Source: Mycolicibacterium vulneris (GTDB lineage Bacteria > Actinomycetota > Actinomycetes > Mycobacteriales > Mycobacteriaceae). From it: a stretch of 64,000 nucleotides of DNA. The DNA lies in the NCBI RefSeq assembly GCF_002104765.1, contig NZ_NCXM01000006.1, positions 1 through 64,000 on the forward strand. The letters run 5' to 3'. Below, in pieces: positions 8,540-18,521 of the stretch. Made by a program: the position numbers and the translations under genes. The notes under the pieces are model-generated. The model was not told the origin of the DNA. It was given only the letters and a program-made list of their open reading frames with translations, and made no database searches. The first letter of the stretch is position 1; each line of letters starts with the position of its first letter.

Positions 8540-9861
8540 AAACGTTCTCCGAACGCAATCCGTTCATCATCGGCGCCATCGGCCTGGGCGCGGTTTTTAC
8601 ACTCATGTTGGTGTCCCTGAACTACGACAAGCTGCCGTTTTTTCATAGTGACAGAACGTATTCGGCATATTTCGCCGAAGCGGGCGGCCTGGAGCCCGGT
8701 AACCACGTGCAGATATCGGGTTACCGGGTCGGGCAGGTCGACAGCGTCGAGCTGGACGGACCGCGCGTGCTGGTCACGTTCACCGTCGCCAGCAATCTCC
8801 GCCTCGGTGAGCGCACCGAGGCAGCGATCAAATTGCGGACCGTGCTGGGCAGCAAGGTCCTCGAGGTCAGCCCTCGTGGCGAGGGGCAGCTGACCGGACC
8901 GATCCCGCTGCAGCGGACCACATCTGCCTACCAGCTGCCTGACGCGCTAGGCGACCTCACCGCGACGATCAGCGGTCTTAACACCGACCAGCTGTCGAAA
9001 TCGCTTGCAGTGCTAGCCAACACCTTCACCGACACCCCGCCCGACCTGAAGGCCGCGGTGCAGGGGGTGGCGCGCTTCTCGCAAACCCTGGATGAACGCG
9101 ACGGCCAGTTGCGGACCCTGCTGAGTAACGCCAATAAGGCGACCACAGTGCTGGCCGAGCGCAGCGACGAAGTGGCCAAGCTCGTCCGCGACACCAACGC
9201 CCTTTTGAGGCAACTGAGAAGCCAAAGCAGCGCGCTGGAGCAGATTTCCAACAATCTTGCTGCGCTGGCCCGCCAACTCAAAGGCTTCATCGCCGAGAAC
9301 CGCGACACGCTGAAGCCGGCCCTCGACAAGCTCAACAGTGTGCTGGCGATCGTCGACAACCGCAAGGAGAACGTCCAGAAGGCGCTCGTCGGGCTCAACA
9401 AGTACGCCTTGGGCCTGGGGGAATCAGTGTCGTCCGGGCCCTTCTTCAAGGCCTATGTCGTAAACCTTTTCCCCGGACAGTTTGTGCAGCCGTTCATCGA
9501 TGCGGCGTTCTCCGACCTCGGCCTGGACCCGAATGTGTTGCTGCCCAGTCAACGCGCCGACCCGCAGGTTGGCCAGCCAGCGACACCGCCGCTGCCGATG
9601 CCGTTCCCGCGGACCGGTCAGGGCGGGGAACCGCGAATGACGCTGCCCGACGCCATCACCGGCAATCCGGGCGACCATCCGTGCGGTTCTCCCGGCGCAG
9701 CCTCGTCGGGGCCCGGCTGCTACCCCTACCGGGAGCCCCTTCCCGCGCCGCCCCCCGGTGGGCCGCCGCCAGGGCCACCCGCGCAGCCGGGTCAAGGCGC
9801 GGGGCAGTCAGCACCGTTGCCGGGGCCCGCACAGCCGGGCGAAGGGGGTGAGGGACGATGA
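8536..9861 (+). CDS. mceC: Mce protein C
   Basis: 441 residues. The start at ATG 8536 forms an ATGA overlap with mceB; an upstream in-frame GTG at 8524 is less likely. Anchor helix about 10-30, MCE domain about 35-112 (YFAEAGGLEPGNHVQISGYRV and LGSKVLEVSPRG), a long helical region with NANKATTVLAERSDEV, then a Pro-rich tail from about 355. A subunit of the heteromeric lipid tunnel. Confidence 0.92.
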   Translation: MKTFSERNPFIIGAIGLGAVFTLMLVSLNYDKLPFFHSDRTYSAYFAEAGGLEPGNHVQISGYRVGQVDSVELDGPRVLVTFTVASNLRLGERTEAAIKLRTVLGSKVLEVSPRGEGQLTGPIPLQRTTSAYQLPDALGDLTATISGLNTDQLSKSLAVLANTFTDTPPDLKAAVQGVARFSQTLDERDGQLRTLLSNANKATTVLAERSDEVAKLVRDTNALLRQLRSQSSALEQISNNLAALARQLKGFIAENRDTLKPALDKLNSVLAIVDNRKENVQKALVGLNKYALGLGESVSSGPFFKAYVVNLFPGQFVQPFIDAAFSDLGLDPNVLLPSQRADPQVGQPATPPLPMPFPRTGQGGEPRMTLPDAITGNPGDHPCGSPGAASSGPGCYPYREPLPAPPPGGPPPGPPAQPGQGAGQSAPLPGPAQPGEGGEGR

Positions 9862-11204
9862 GTCCCCGCAGCGCGAGGATCGGTGTGGCCATCGCTCTCA
9901 CAGCGGTACTGCTCGGCGGAATCGTCACCGTCGTGCGGTCGGCTGCAGGGGTCGGTCGCACCACCGTCGTCGGATACTTCGCCAACAGCACTGGCCTCTA
10001 CAACGGTGACAGCGTCGTTATTCTCGGTGTGCCGGTCGGCAAGATCGAGAAAATCGAACCGGAACCGGACCGTGTGCGAATCACCTTCTGGCTCAACGAC
10101 AAATATAAGGTTCCCGCTGACGTCAAAGCTGCCATCCTCTCGCCGTCGCTGGTGACGCCCCGGTCCATCCAGTTGACCCCCGCCTATACGGGCGGCCCTG
10201 CACTGGCCGACCATGCGGTGATCCCGCAGCAACGTACCGCGGTGCCGGTGGAGTATGACGACTTCCGCCAGCAGCTGGAGAAGCTGACGCAGGTGCTGCA
10301 GCCGACCGCACCGGGTGGAACCAGCACCTTGGGGGCGTTCATCAACACCGCGGCCGACAACTTGCGAGGCCAAGGCCCAGACATCCGTAAGACGGTCATC
10401 GAACTTTCGCAGGCGATTTCAGCGCTCGGCGACCATAGCAATGACCTGTTCAGCACCGTGAAAAACCTGTCCATTCTGGTCTCCGCGCTGCACGACAGCA
10501 GCGACCTGCTCCAACAACTGAATCAGAACCTTGCGGAGGTCACCGGTCTGCTCGCCAATGACCCCAACGAGGTCGCCAATGCCGTCCGCAACCTCAACGA
10601 CGTGGTTGGCGACGTCCGAGGCTTCGTGGCCGAGAACCGCGACGCGCTGGGTACCACGTCGGACAAACTGGCGTCAGTGACTCAAGCCGTGACCGACAGC
10701 CTCGGCGACGTCAAGCAACTTCTGCATACCGCGCCAACGGCCTTTCAGAACTTCCTCAACATCTATCAACCCGCACAAGGGACGTTGACCGGTGCGCTGG
10801 CCTTCAACAACTTTGCCAACACGATCCAATTCCTTTGTGGGGCAGTAGAAGCCGCATCACGTCTAGGCGCCAAGGAATCAGCGAAGCTGTGTGTGCAGTA
10901 CCTGGCGCCGATCATTAAAAACCGCCAAGTGAATTTTCCGCCGCTGGGCGAAAATCTCTTCGTCGGGGCCGCGGCGCGCCCCAATGAACTCACCTATAGC
11001 GAGGACTGGCTGCGCCCGGATTATGTTCCGCCGCACCCTGACTCCCCGCCAACGGGAGACGCCCCGGCACCGCCGGCCGCCGGGGCGACCCCGGCTGAAG
11101 CCCCGCCGCCGGCGGCGGATGCGCCGCCGCCTGCGCAAGCGGCGCCAACGAACCCGGCTGAGGGATTACGCGGAATGATGATGCCGCCCGGAGGTGGACA
11201 ATGA
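9858..11204 (+). CDS. mceD: Mce protein D
   Basis: 448 residues, ATGA overlap with mceC. Anchor helix about 7-28, MCE domain about 33-112 (YFANSTGLYNGDSVVILGVP and LVTPRSIQLTP), helical part with FVAENRDALGTTSDKLASV, and an Ala/Pro-rich tail from about 375 to MMMPPGGGQ. The helical part resembles that of mceC, including the FIAENRD/FVAENRD motif, as expected for paralogous subunits. Confidence 0.92.
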   Translation: MSPRSARIGVAIALTAVLLGGIVTVVRSAAGVGRTTVVGYFANSTGLYNGDSVVILGVPVGKIEKIEPEPDRVRITFWLNDKYKVPADVKAAILSPSLVTPRSIQLTPAYTGGPALADHAVIPQQRTAVPVEYDDFRQQLEKLTQVLQPTAPGGTSTLGAFINTAADNLRGQGPDIRKTVIELSQAISALGDHSNDLFSTVKNLSILVSALHDSSDLLQQLNQNLAEVTGLLANDPNEVANAVRNLNDVVGDVRGFVAENRDALGTTSDKLASVTQAVTDSLGDVKQLLHTAPTAFQNFLNIYQPAQGTLTGALAFNNFANTIQFLCGAVEAASRLGAKESAKLCVQYLAPIIKNRQVNFPPLGENLFVGAAARPNELTYSEDWLRPDYVPPHPDSPPTGDAPAPPAAGATPAEAPPPAADAPPPAQAAPTNPAEGLRGMMMPPGGGQ

Positions 11205-12361
11205 GCCAATCACCACTTCGGCGTCGCGTGATGGCGGCGCTACTGGCGGCGGTGGCGCTCGCAACACTGTCCGGCTGCGGGTTTCGGGGCCTGAACTCGT
11301 TCAATTTGCCGGGCACCAAAGGCGGCGGCCCGGGCGCGTATACCATTCGGGCGCAGATGCCCGATGTGCAGAATCTGCAACGGAATTCGCGGGTCCGGGT
11401 AAACGATGTGACGGTCGGCAATGTCATCGACATAGAACTCCAGGGTTGGAATGCGCTGGTTACCATGACGATCGACGGCGATGTCGCCCTACCCGCCAAT
11501 GCAACCGCTACCCTCGGTCAAACCAGCTTGCTCGGTTCGGTGCATGTCGAACTGGCGCCTCCTGCGGGAGTAGCGCCGCAGGGCAAGCTGAAGAACGGGT
11601 CGTTGATTCCGCTGTCGTCGGCTGGCGCCTATCCGTCCACCGAGCGGACACTGGCCGCCGTGTCGCTGCTGCTCAACGGCGGCGGCCTGGGTCAGGTTCA
11701 AGACATCACCAAGACGTTGAGTACTGCTTTCAGTGGGCGCGAACAAGATCTGCGAAACCTGCTGAATCAGCTCGATACATTCGTCGGCTACCTCAACGAC
11801 CAAAAAAGCGACATCATCGCCGCAACGGACCACCTCAACAATCTTGTCGGTCAATTTGCCGATCAGAAACCGATTATCGACAAGGCACTGAAGACCATTC
11901 CGCAAGCATTGACCGTGCTCAAAGACGAGCGAGAAAACCTCGCCAACGCCCTCGGTGAAGTCGGCCAGTTGAGCGCGCTCGCCGCTGACTCGGTTAACAA
12001 GACCAAGGAAAACCTGATCAAGGAATTGAAAGACCTTGGCCCCGTGCTGCAATCGCTGGCCGACGCAGGGCCGGCGTTGACCCGATCGTTAGGCTTCCTC
12101 GGGACATTCCCCTTCCCCGCGGAGACGCTCAGCAAATGGATACGTGGCGACTACGCGAACTTGACGGCGGTAATCGACTTGACGCTGAGTCGGCTCGACG
12201 CGTCGTTCTTAACCGGCACCCGCTTCGAGTGCAATCTGACTGAGCTTGAGTTGCAGTGGGGCCGCACCATCGGGCAATTGCCCAGCCCCTGCACCGGGGG
12301 CGGGCCGTACAACCCTGGCAACCCCTTGGTTGTTCCCTACCATTTCGACCAGGGGCGCTGA
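11201..12361 (+). CDS. mceE: Mce protein E, lipoprotein (LprK/LprN type)
   Basis: 386 residues, ATGA overlap with mceD. Unlike the other subunits it has a lipoprotein signal: RRRVMAALLAAVALATLSGC, with Cys26 in an L-S-G-C lipobox. The MCE domain (about 45-130) shows IRAQMPDVQNLQRNSRVRVN and LGSVHVELAPP; the rest is helical. The E subunit of every mycobacterial mce operon is a lipoprotein, so this fits the canonical order. Confidence 0.93.
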   Translation: MSQSPLRRRVMAALLAAVALATLSGCGFRGLNSFNLPGTKGGGPGAYTIRAQMPDVQNLQRNSRVRVNDVTVGNVIDIELQGWNALVTMTIDGDVALPANATATLGQTSLLGSVHVELAPPAGVAPQGKLKNGSLIPLSSAGAYPSTERTLAAVSLLLNGGGLGQVQDITKTLSTAFSGREQDLRNLLNQLDTFVGYLNDQKSDIIAATDHLNNLVGQFADQKPIIDKALKTIPQALTVLKDERENLANALGEVGQLSALAADSVNKTKENLIKELKDLGPVLQSLADAGPALTRSLGFLGTFPFPAETLSKWIRGDYANLTAVIDLTLSRLDASFLTGTRFECNLTELELQWGRTIGQLPSPCTGGGPYNPGNPLVVPYHFDQGR

Positions 12362-12362
12362 G

Positions 12363-13838
12363 ATGCTGCATCTGACCCGGCGCACCAAGATCCAGCTGGC
12401 CATTTTCACGGTGATCAGCCTGAGCGCAGCCTCGCTCATGTTCTTCGACTACATGCAGATACCGACGGTATTCTTCGGGGTCGACCGCTACACGGTCACG
12501 GTGGAGCTACCTCAAGCCGGCGGCCTTTACCCAGGCGGCAACGTCACCTACCGAGGCGTCGAGGTGGGTCGCGTGCAAGCGGTAAAGCTGACCGCGACCG
12601 GCGCCGAGGCCGTGCTTCAGCTCAATTCTGATGTCCACATTCCTGCCAACCTGAATGCGCAGGTCCACAGTGTCTCGGCGGTCGGCGAGCAATATGTCGA
12701 GCTGCTGCCACGTGGTGGGCAGGGGCCGTCACTGAAAAACGGTGACGTGATCCCGGTCGACCGTAGTTATGTTCCACCAGACATCAATTCACTCCTGGCG
12801 GCCACGAACCGCGGCCTTACCGTAATCCCGCGTGACAACCTCAAAACGGTTGTCGACGAGTCCTATACGGCCGTGGGCGGGCTCGGCCCGGAGCTTTCCC
12901 GGCTGGTCAGCGGAACGGCGAAGTTGGCGACCGACAGCCGTCAGAACCTCGACGCGCTAGTCAACCTGATCGATGGGTCAAAGCCGCTGCTGGACAGCCA
13001 GACCCAGTCAGCAGACTCGGTCCAAGCTTGGGCCGCACACCTGGCGACGATCACCTCCGAGCTGCGCGATAACGACTCCTCGGTCGCAGGTCTGCTACGA
13101 GAAGGCGGCCCGGCGGCCGCCGAGGCCCGGCAATTGTTCGACCGGCTGAGCCCCACGCTGCCGATCGTGCTGGCCAATCTGGTCAGTGTCGGGCAGGTAG
13201 GCGTCACCTACCGCGACAACCTCGAATCCTTATTGGTCGAGCTGCCCCAGGGGGTGGCCGAAATCCAAGCGACCGGGGTGGCCAACCGCAACACCAAGCA
13301 GGATTACAACGGCGCGTTCCTGAGCTTCAATCTGAACCTCAACTGGCCGCCCCCATGCACCACCGGATTCCTGCCCATCCAACAGCAGCGCGCTGCCAGC
13401 TACGAGGACTATCCGGACTCCCCTAACGGCGACATCTATTGCCGGGTACCGCAAGACTCGGTGCTCAACGTGCGCGGTGCCCACAACATGCCCTGCGAAA
13501 CGCGCCCCGGCAAACGCGCGCCGACCGTCAAGATGTGCGAAAGCGACCAAACCTACGTTCCGCTTAACGACGGCTTCAACTGGAAGGGTGATCCGAACGC
13601 GACGTATTCCGGGCAGGACGTGCCCCAGTACAGACCGGGCGAGGAGCCGCCCGGACAGGTCCCCCCCCCGTCGCCGCCGGGCCCGGCGCCACCGCCGATA
13701 GCGGCCGTCCAATACGATCCCGCCACGGGCATGTATATGGGGCCAGACGGCCGGATGTACACCCAGACCGACCTAGCTGTCGGCACCAAGAAAGGGCAAA
13801 CATGGCAGAGCATGCTGATGCCACCCAAGAGAAACTGA
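12363..13838 (+). CDS. mceF: Mce protein F
   Basis: 491 residues; ATG 12363 follows the mceE stop by one base. An upstream in-frame ATG would lie within mceE and is rejected. Anchor helix about 11-33, MCE domain about 40-115 (VELPQAGGLYPGGNVTYRGVEV and VGEQYVELLPRG), helical region, then a Cys-containing C-terminal domain (CRVPQDS, MPCETRPG, VKMCESD) and a Pro-rich tail. It closes the six-subunit set; the stop overlaps the start of the first Mce-associated gene by 37 bases. Confidence 0.92.
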   Translation: MLHLTRRTKIQLAIFTVISLSAASLMFFDYMQIPTVFFGVDRYTVTVELPQAGGLYPGGNVTYRGVEVGRVQAVKLTATGAEAVLQLNSDVHIPANLNAQVHSVSAVGEQYVELLPRGGQGPSLKNGDVIPVDRSYVPPDINSLLAATNRGLTVIPRDNLKTVVDESYTAVGGLGPELSRLVSGTAKLATDSRQNLDALVNLIDGSKPLLDSQTQSADSVQAWAAHLATITSELRDNDSSVAGLLREGGPAAAEARQLFDRLSPTLPIVLANLVSVGQVGVTYRDNLESLLVELPQGVAEIQATGVANRNTKQDYNGAFLSFNLNLNWPPPCTTGFLPIQQQRAASYEDYPDSPNGDIYCRVPQDSVLNVRGAHNMPCETRPGKRAPTVKMCESDQTYVPLNDGFNWKGDPNATYSGQDVPQYRPGEEPPGQVPPPSPPGPAPPPIAAVQYDPATGMYMGPDGRMYTQTDLAVGTKKGQTWQSMLMPPKRN

Positions 13839-14533
13839 GCGAGACGGACCTGGCGGCAACGTCCGCATCGGCCGGTCCCCCGGATGAGGGTTCATCGGAA
13901 GCGGTCACAGCTGATGAGACGACCGCTGAGGCGCCCGCTTCGGACAACCCGACAGTGGAGGCGCAGGACGACGAAGTCGAGGATTACGACGCCTCGGTTG
14001 ATGACGCTGCCGAACCGGATGCCGAAGACCCTGCGCCGGCCAAGAAACTACGCTCGCCTGCGCTGTTGGCGACAGTGTTCGGGTTGGTCACAGTTGTCGG
14101 CCTGGCGGCGCTCGGGGGCTGGTTCGGGTATCAGACGTACCAGTCACACCAGGCCCAACAACAGCGCGAACTGATGGTTCGCATCGGCAGGCAAGGCGCG
14201 CTGAACCTGACGACAATCGACTGGCAGCACGCCGATGCCGACGTCCAACGCATCCTGGACTCAGCGACGGGCACTTTCTACGACGACTTTTCTCATCGAT
14301 CCAAACCCTTCATCGACGTCGTCAAGAAAGCGCAGTCGAAATCGGTCGGGACAATTACCGAGGCGGGCCTGGAGTCGCAATCGGGGAACGAAGCCCAAGT
14401 GCTAGTCGCTGTGTCGGTAAAGACCTCGAATCTCGGTGCAGCCGAACAGGACCCGCGGCATTGGCGGATGCGCGTCATCGTACAGAAGGTCGGAAACGAC
14501 ATGAAAGTCTCCAACGTCGCATTCGTACCGTGA
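13802..14533 (+). CDS. Mce-associated membrane protein 1
   Basis: 243 residues. A very acidic, presumably disordered cytosolic N-terminus (about 1-80), one membrane helix (about 88-110, ALLATVFGLVTVVGLAALGG) and an extracytoplasmic domain with the pattern LNLTTIDWQHADADVQRILDSATGTFYDDF, characteristic of Mce-associated (Mas/Mam) proteins. Known Mas proteins stabilise the Mce complex. Its first 37 bases overlap mceF in another frame, so the two are probably coupled. Confidence 0.85.
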   Translation: MAEHADATQEKLSETDLAATSASAGPPDEGSSEAVTADETTAEAPASDNPTVEAQDDEVEDYDASVDDAAEPDAEDPAPAKKLRSPALLATVFGLVTVVGLAALGGWFGYQTYQSHQAQQQRELMVRIGRQGALNLTTIDWQHADADVQRILDSATGTFYDDFSHRSKPFIDVVKKAQSKSVGTITEAGLESQSGNEAQVLVAVSVKTSNLGAAEQDPRHWRMRVIVQKVGNDMKVSNVAFVP

Positions 14534-14595
14534 CGGGGCCGCGCCCTGGCCAGCGCCGACGATCAAGACCACGAACCAGATAAGGAACCATCGCA

Positions 14596-15297
14596 GTGCG
14601 GGTTATATCCGATTCCGCCGTAGAGCGGGACGAAACACAGGTCGATGAGCAGGCCACTCAGCAAATCGATACTGAGACCGACGAAACCGACGAGACCGGG
14701 GACGGCACGGACACGGTCAGTACCGAAGACGTTGCCGAATCGGAGGACGAATCCGCCGACGATCCCGAAACGGAAGATTCCAGAGACGTTGAACCCCGGC
14801 CGCGTAAGCGCCGGATCGGATGGTCGCGGCTGCTGGTCTTCGGGGTGCTGCCTATATCAGCTTTGCTGATCGCTGTGGCCACGGGCTTTCTCAAGTGGCA
14901 AGCCGCTTCGAACCTTCTGTCCAGGGAGGCCGAAATCGAGTCAGTCGCCGCCGCCAAGGATTCCAGCGTTGCGATACTGTCCTACCGACCCGACACCGTC
15001 GAAAAGGACCTAGGCGCCGCCCGCGATCGGCTGACCGGCAAGTTCAAGGACTCATACACACAGTTAGTCCAGGATGTGGTGATACCAGGCGCGAAGAAAG
15101 ACCACATCTCGGCGGTCGCTACCGTTCCCGCCGCCGCCTCGGTGTCGGCGAACCCAAACCACGCGGTCGCGCTGGTGTATGTCGACCAGACTGTGTCCGT
15201 TGGCAACGATGCGCCCACCGATACCGCATCCACCGTCCGGGTGACCATGGACAAGGTCGGCAACCGTTGGCTTATCTCGGCATTCGACCCAGTTTGA
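14596..15297 (+). CDS. Mce-associated membrane protein 2
   Basis: 233 residues, GTG start behind AAGGA. Same plan as its neighbour: a highly acidic N-terminus (about 1-65), a basic RPRKRR stop-transfer, one helix (about 77-98) and an outer domain with AILSYRPDTVEKDLGAARDR and KFKDSYTQLV. The pair of Mas genes at the end is the usual termination of mycobacterial mce operons. No MceG/MkL ATPase gene is present in the window, so the ATPase must be supplied from elsewhere. Confidence 0.85.
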   Translation: MRVISDSAVERDETQVDEQATQQIDTETDETDETGDGTDTVSTEDVAESEDESADDPETEDSRDVEPRPRKRRIGWSRLLVFGVLPISALLIAVATGFLKWQAASNLLSREAEIESVAAAKDSSVAILSYRPDTVEKDLGAARDRLTGKFKDSYTQLVQDVVIPGAKKDHISAVATVPAAASVSANPNHAVALVYVDQTVSVGNDAPTDTASTVRVTMDKVGNRWLISAFDPV

Positions 15298-15525
15298 GGC
15301 CAAGATGGCACAGGCAGATATCTCCTGAGGGTCTGGCTGGGTGATAAACCGTGACATGGCTCCCGGATGACGCAGCACAACAGTGGTTTTAATCTGGGAG
15401 CGGACGCACGTGCGGTGCGTCGGTCCAGCCTCCGATGTGTGCACACCCTACGAATTTGCATGAATAGCTTTGCCTTTGGGGTCGCTAGCTTTCCGCGGTC
15501 GGAAGGGTTCGTCGAGAACTGCGGT

Positions 15526-15550
15526 GCCGCCGGGTGCGGCCGCCGGCGGC
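15526..15550. terminator. GC-rich hairpin downstream of the mce operon
   Basis: GCCGCCGG (15526-15533) pairs perfectly with CCGGCGGC (15543-15550) over a 9-nt loop. It lies between the last mce gene and the thioesterase start at 15568. It could terminate mce transcription or be in the thioesterase leader; no U-tract is present. Confidence 0.3.
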
Positions 15551-15567
15551 GTGCTTAGCTTGGCTAC

Positions 15568-16422
15568 ATGATCTCGACGCTCGAAGACGTGCTGAGTCTG
15601 TTGGACCTGCAGCAGATCGATGACGCAGCGTTCGTGGGCACTCAACCCGACACCCCCAACCACCACATCATCGGAAGCCAGGTCGCCGCTCAGGCGTTGA
15701 TGGCGGCCGGGCGGACGACACCCGGGCGACTGGCGCACAGCATCCACATGTACTTTCTGCGGCGTGGTGACGCAAGGCAGCCGATCCAGTATGACGTGAC
15801 CCCGCTACGTGACGGCGGCACCATCTCCTCGCGTCGGGTGACCGCGAGCCAGTCGGGAGTCGTCCTCTTCGAGGCGCTCGCCTCATTCACAATCATCGCC
15901 GACGACGTCGACTGGCAACAAAGAATGCCTGACGTGGCGGGGCCGTCCGCGGTCCACGGACTCGAGGATCTCTTGACGCCCTACGCCGAGGAATTCGGTG
16001 ACTGGTGGCCGCAGCAACGTCCATTCACCATGCGGTACCTCGACGCGCCGCCTCGGGTCGCCCTTGATCTCTCCGACCCGCCGCCGCCGCGGCTTCGGAT
16101 CTGGCTTCGTGCGAACGGCGAGGTCACCGACGATCCGTTGGTCAACAGTTGTGTGGTGGCCTATCTCAGCGCGCTCACACTGCTCGAGTGCGTGATGACG
16201 ACGATGCGCACCACACCGGTGGGGCCTCGGCTCTCGGCGCTAGTCGACCACACCATCTGGTTTCACCGCGCTGCCGATTTTACTGACTGGCTGCTCTTCG
16301 ACCAGTTCTCGCCGAGCATTGTGGGCCGCCGCGGTTTGGCCACCGGGACCCTGTACAACCGGTCGGGCGAATTGGTGTGCATCGCAACCCAGGAGGGTTA
16401 CTTCGCTGAGCAGCGACAGTGA
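15568..16422 (+). CDS. Acyl-CoA thioesterase II (TesB family)
   Basis: 284 residues, the usual TesB length, with two hotdog halves. N-terminal half: FVGTQPDTPNHHIIGSQVAAQALMAA and LAHSIHMYFLRRGDARQPI; C-terminal half: DHTIWFHRAADFTDWLLFDQFSP, ending with GELVCIATQEG. The enzyme hydrolyses acyl-CoA to free acid and CoA in the cytosol, probably to release stalled intermediates. Monocistronic, same direction as mce, convergent with the following CoA-transferase gene. Confidence 0.9.
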   Translation: MISTLEDVLSLLDLQQIDDAAFVGTQPDTPNHHIIGSQVAAQALMAAGRTTPGRLAHSIHMYFLRRGDARQPIQYDVTPLRDGGTISSRRVTASQSGVVLFEALASFTIIADDVDWQQRMPDVAGPSAVHGLEDLLTPYAEEFGDWWPQQRPFTMRYLDAPPRVALDLSDPPPPRLRIWLRANGEVTDDPLVNSCVVAYLSALTLLECVMTTMRTTPVGPRLSALVDHTIWFHRAADFTDWLLFDQFSPSIVGRRGLATGTLYNRSGELVCIATQEGYFAEQRQ

Positions 16423-16452
16423 AGCGGATCAATGGCGTTGGCAGCGCCGCGA

Positions 16453-17682
16453 TTACGTGATCACGCCGGCGATCTTTAGTTCAATAAGGCGGTCGTCATC
16501 GATGCCCAGTTCGCGCAGTACTGCGTCGGTGTGCTCCGCGAATTGCGGTGCTCTGGTTAGGCTGGCTGGATCGTCGTCGAACTGCGCCGGGCTGGCGACC
16601 AACTTCTGCGGATGACCTTCGGCATCGACGATTTCGGCGATGCGACCGTTGGCAGTCAGTGCTTCGTCATTGGCTATTTCCCAGGCATCCTGCACCGGGG
16701 CCCACTGCCCTCTGCCCTTGCGTAATAACGCTTGGCATTCAGCGAAACTCAACTTGCCGATCGCGTCCGCAACGATTTGTTGAGCAGTTTCGCTGTGCTC
16801 GGCCATCGCGTCGAGCGTTGTGAACCGCGGATCTTCAGCGACCTCGTGCAGACCCATCAGCCGGCAGAACTCCGGCCAGTACCGCGTCGGCTGCAACATT
16901 GACAACTGGACGAACCTTCCGTCCGAAGTCCGATAAGCGCCGGTGAGCGGGTTGCCCGGGGCCTGGGTTCGGCGTTCTACCTTCGGCAGCGGGCCGCCCA
17001 TCAGCATCGCCATGTTCACGTTGAACTGGGTTGTCCAAGCGCCGACCGCCAAGAGCGAGACGTCGAGCACGGACGGTTCCCCGGTGGCCTGTCTGCCGTA
17101 GAGTGCCGCCGCCACGGCGCCGGCGATGGTGATGCCGCCGATGTTGTCCCCGTAAGCCCCGGCGGGCATGAACGCACTGTGTGCGGCATCGGGCGACGTG
17201 AGGCCGTCCGCGCTGCCACCACGGGCCCAGAACGCCGTCGCGTCATAGGCCCCCGCATCCCGGTCGGGCCCTTTCAGTCCGAAGCCGCTGCCGACGACAT
17301 AGATTATGGCGGGGTTGATTCGGCGGACGTCGTCGACGTCGATGGACAGCTTCTTCCGCGTCGACGGCAGGTAGTTCGTCAGGAACACGTCGCTTCGCCG
17401 AATCAGTTCGTCGAGCAGGGGACGCGCCTCGGAATTGTCCAGGGCCAGGCCGACACTGCGCTTTCCGCGGTTGGGTGCTTCCATGATCGGCGCGAACGAC
17501 GATCCGGGTACAGTTGCCGCGGCGCCCAACACTTTGACCAAGCCGCGCTGGGCATCGCCGGTGACAGGATGCTCGATCTTCACCACGTCGGCGCCCCAGT
17601 CGGCGAGCACAGCGCCTGCCGAGGGAACGAAGGTGAACTGGGCGACCTCCAGCACGCGAACTCCGGTGAGCGGTTTACGCAT
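16453..17682 (-). CDS. Class III (CaiB/BaiF) CoA-transferase
   Basis: 409 residues. Family signatures: VRVLEVAQFTFVPSAGAVLADWGADVVKIEHP at the start, NRGKRSVGL (about 71-79), and the catalytic aspartate Asp147 in AYDATAFWARGG. It moves CoA between carboxylic acids. It is a paralogue of the enzyme at 41341-42552, sharing the N-terminus almost word for word. Third gene of the LLM-GntR-CoA-transferase unit, 37 bp behind the regulator. Confidence 0.9.
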   Translation of the reverse strand: MRKPLTGVRVLEVAQFTFVPSAGAVLADWGADVVKIEHPVTGDAQRGLVKVLGAAATVPGSSFAPIMEAPNRGKRSVGLALDNSEARPLLDELIRRSDVFLTNYLPSTRKKLSIDVDDVRRINPAIIYVVGSGFGLKGPDRDAGAYDATAFWARGGSADGLTSPDAAHSAFMPAGAYGDNIGGITIAGAVAAALYGRQATGEPSVLDVSLLAVGAWTTQFNVNMAMLMGGPLPKVERRTQAPGNPLTGAYRTSDGRFVQLSMLQPTRYWPEFCRLMGLHEVAEDPRFTTLDAMAEHSETAQQIVADAIGKLSFAECQALLRKGRGQWAPVQDAWEIANDEALTANGRIAEIVDAEGHPQKLVASPAQFDDDPASLTRAPQFAEHTDAVLRELGIDDDRLIELKIAGVIT

Positions 17683-17719
17683 CAGATGTCCTTCAAGTGA
17701 GGGTGGGCACGGTGCCCAC

Positions 17720-18502
17720 TCAGTGCATGATGTCTCGGACCTTCGTCTTCTCGTGGCCCTTGAGTAGCTCAGCGCTGGCGTTCTCCATGTGTCGCCGCCA
17801 ATGCGCCTCGGCCTCGGCGCCGTCCCGGGCGGCCACCAAGTCGGCGAGTCGGGTGTAGGACCGCATCAGCTTGTTGTACTGAGCCTTGGGCACGACGTTC
17901 TGAACGCTGAGAAATGCTGCGGTCATGTGCCTTTCGAAGATTTCGTGCAGCATGCCGACGATCACGGTCAGTGTCGCGTTGCCCGACAGTTCGACTAGCC
18001 GGCGGTGCAATGCGGTGGACGCCGCGCCCAGCTTGCCGGTCTCCCATGCAGCGGGGATCTCCTCGATGAGTTCGCGTAACTCGCGGTGGGCCGCAGCGGT
18101 GCCATCCTCTGCGAGCAGCCGGGCCGCATACGGTTCAATGCCCATCCGTGCCGTCATCACGTCCGCGAGCGTCGTTCCCGCCATCTCGAGCAGGAAGCCC
18201 GCCGGCCGCGCGACGATCTCGGGGCCCGGGACGCGAACCCGGGCGCCGGTGCGTGAGCCGCGCCGCACCTCCACGAGGCGGTCGGACTCCAAGACTCGCA
18301 CCGCTTCTCGCAGTGACGGCCGGCTGACCTGAAAGTGATCCATGAGTTCGGCTTCGTAGGGAAGGAAGTCGCCGTCTTTGAGCTGTCCCTCGACGATCAT
18401 CCGCCGCAACGTGTCCGCCACGATCTCGGCCGTCTTCGGCGACCGCACCGCACCGTTATTCTGTGACGTGGCCATCGGCGCGAGCGGTTCCCGCTTGGGC
18501 AT
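17720..18502 (-). CDS. FadR-type GntR regulator (GntR-1)
   Basis: 260 residues with start at ATG 18502, preceded by a perfect AGGAGGT (18507-18513); longer in-frame starts are less likely. N-terminal winged helix: LRRMIVEGQLKDGDFLPYEAELMDHFQVSRPSLREAVRVLESDRLVEVRRG. The C-terminal FCD domain is all-helical, with the His-containing EPYAARLLAEDG, LHRRLVELSGNATL and IFERHMTAAF segments. Such regulators sense acyl-CoA-like ligands. A strong palindrome at 18522-18544 is its likely own operator. Confidence 0.9.
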   Translation of the reverse strand: MPKREPLAPMATSQNNGAVRSPKTAEIVADTLRRMIVEGQLKDGDFLPYEAELMDHFQVSRPSLREAVRVLESDRLVEVRRGSRTGARVRVPGPEIVARPAGFLLEMAGTTLADVMTARMGIEPYAARLLAEDGTAAAHRELRELIEEIPAAWETGKLGAASTALHRRLVELSGNATLTVIVGMLHEIFERHMTAAFLSVQNVVPKAQYNKLMRSYTRLADLVAARDGAEAEAHWRRHMENASAELLKGHEKTKVRDIMH

Positions 18503-18521
18503 CGCGACCTCCTGAACTCGA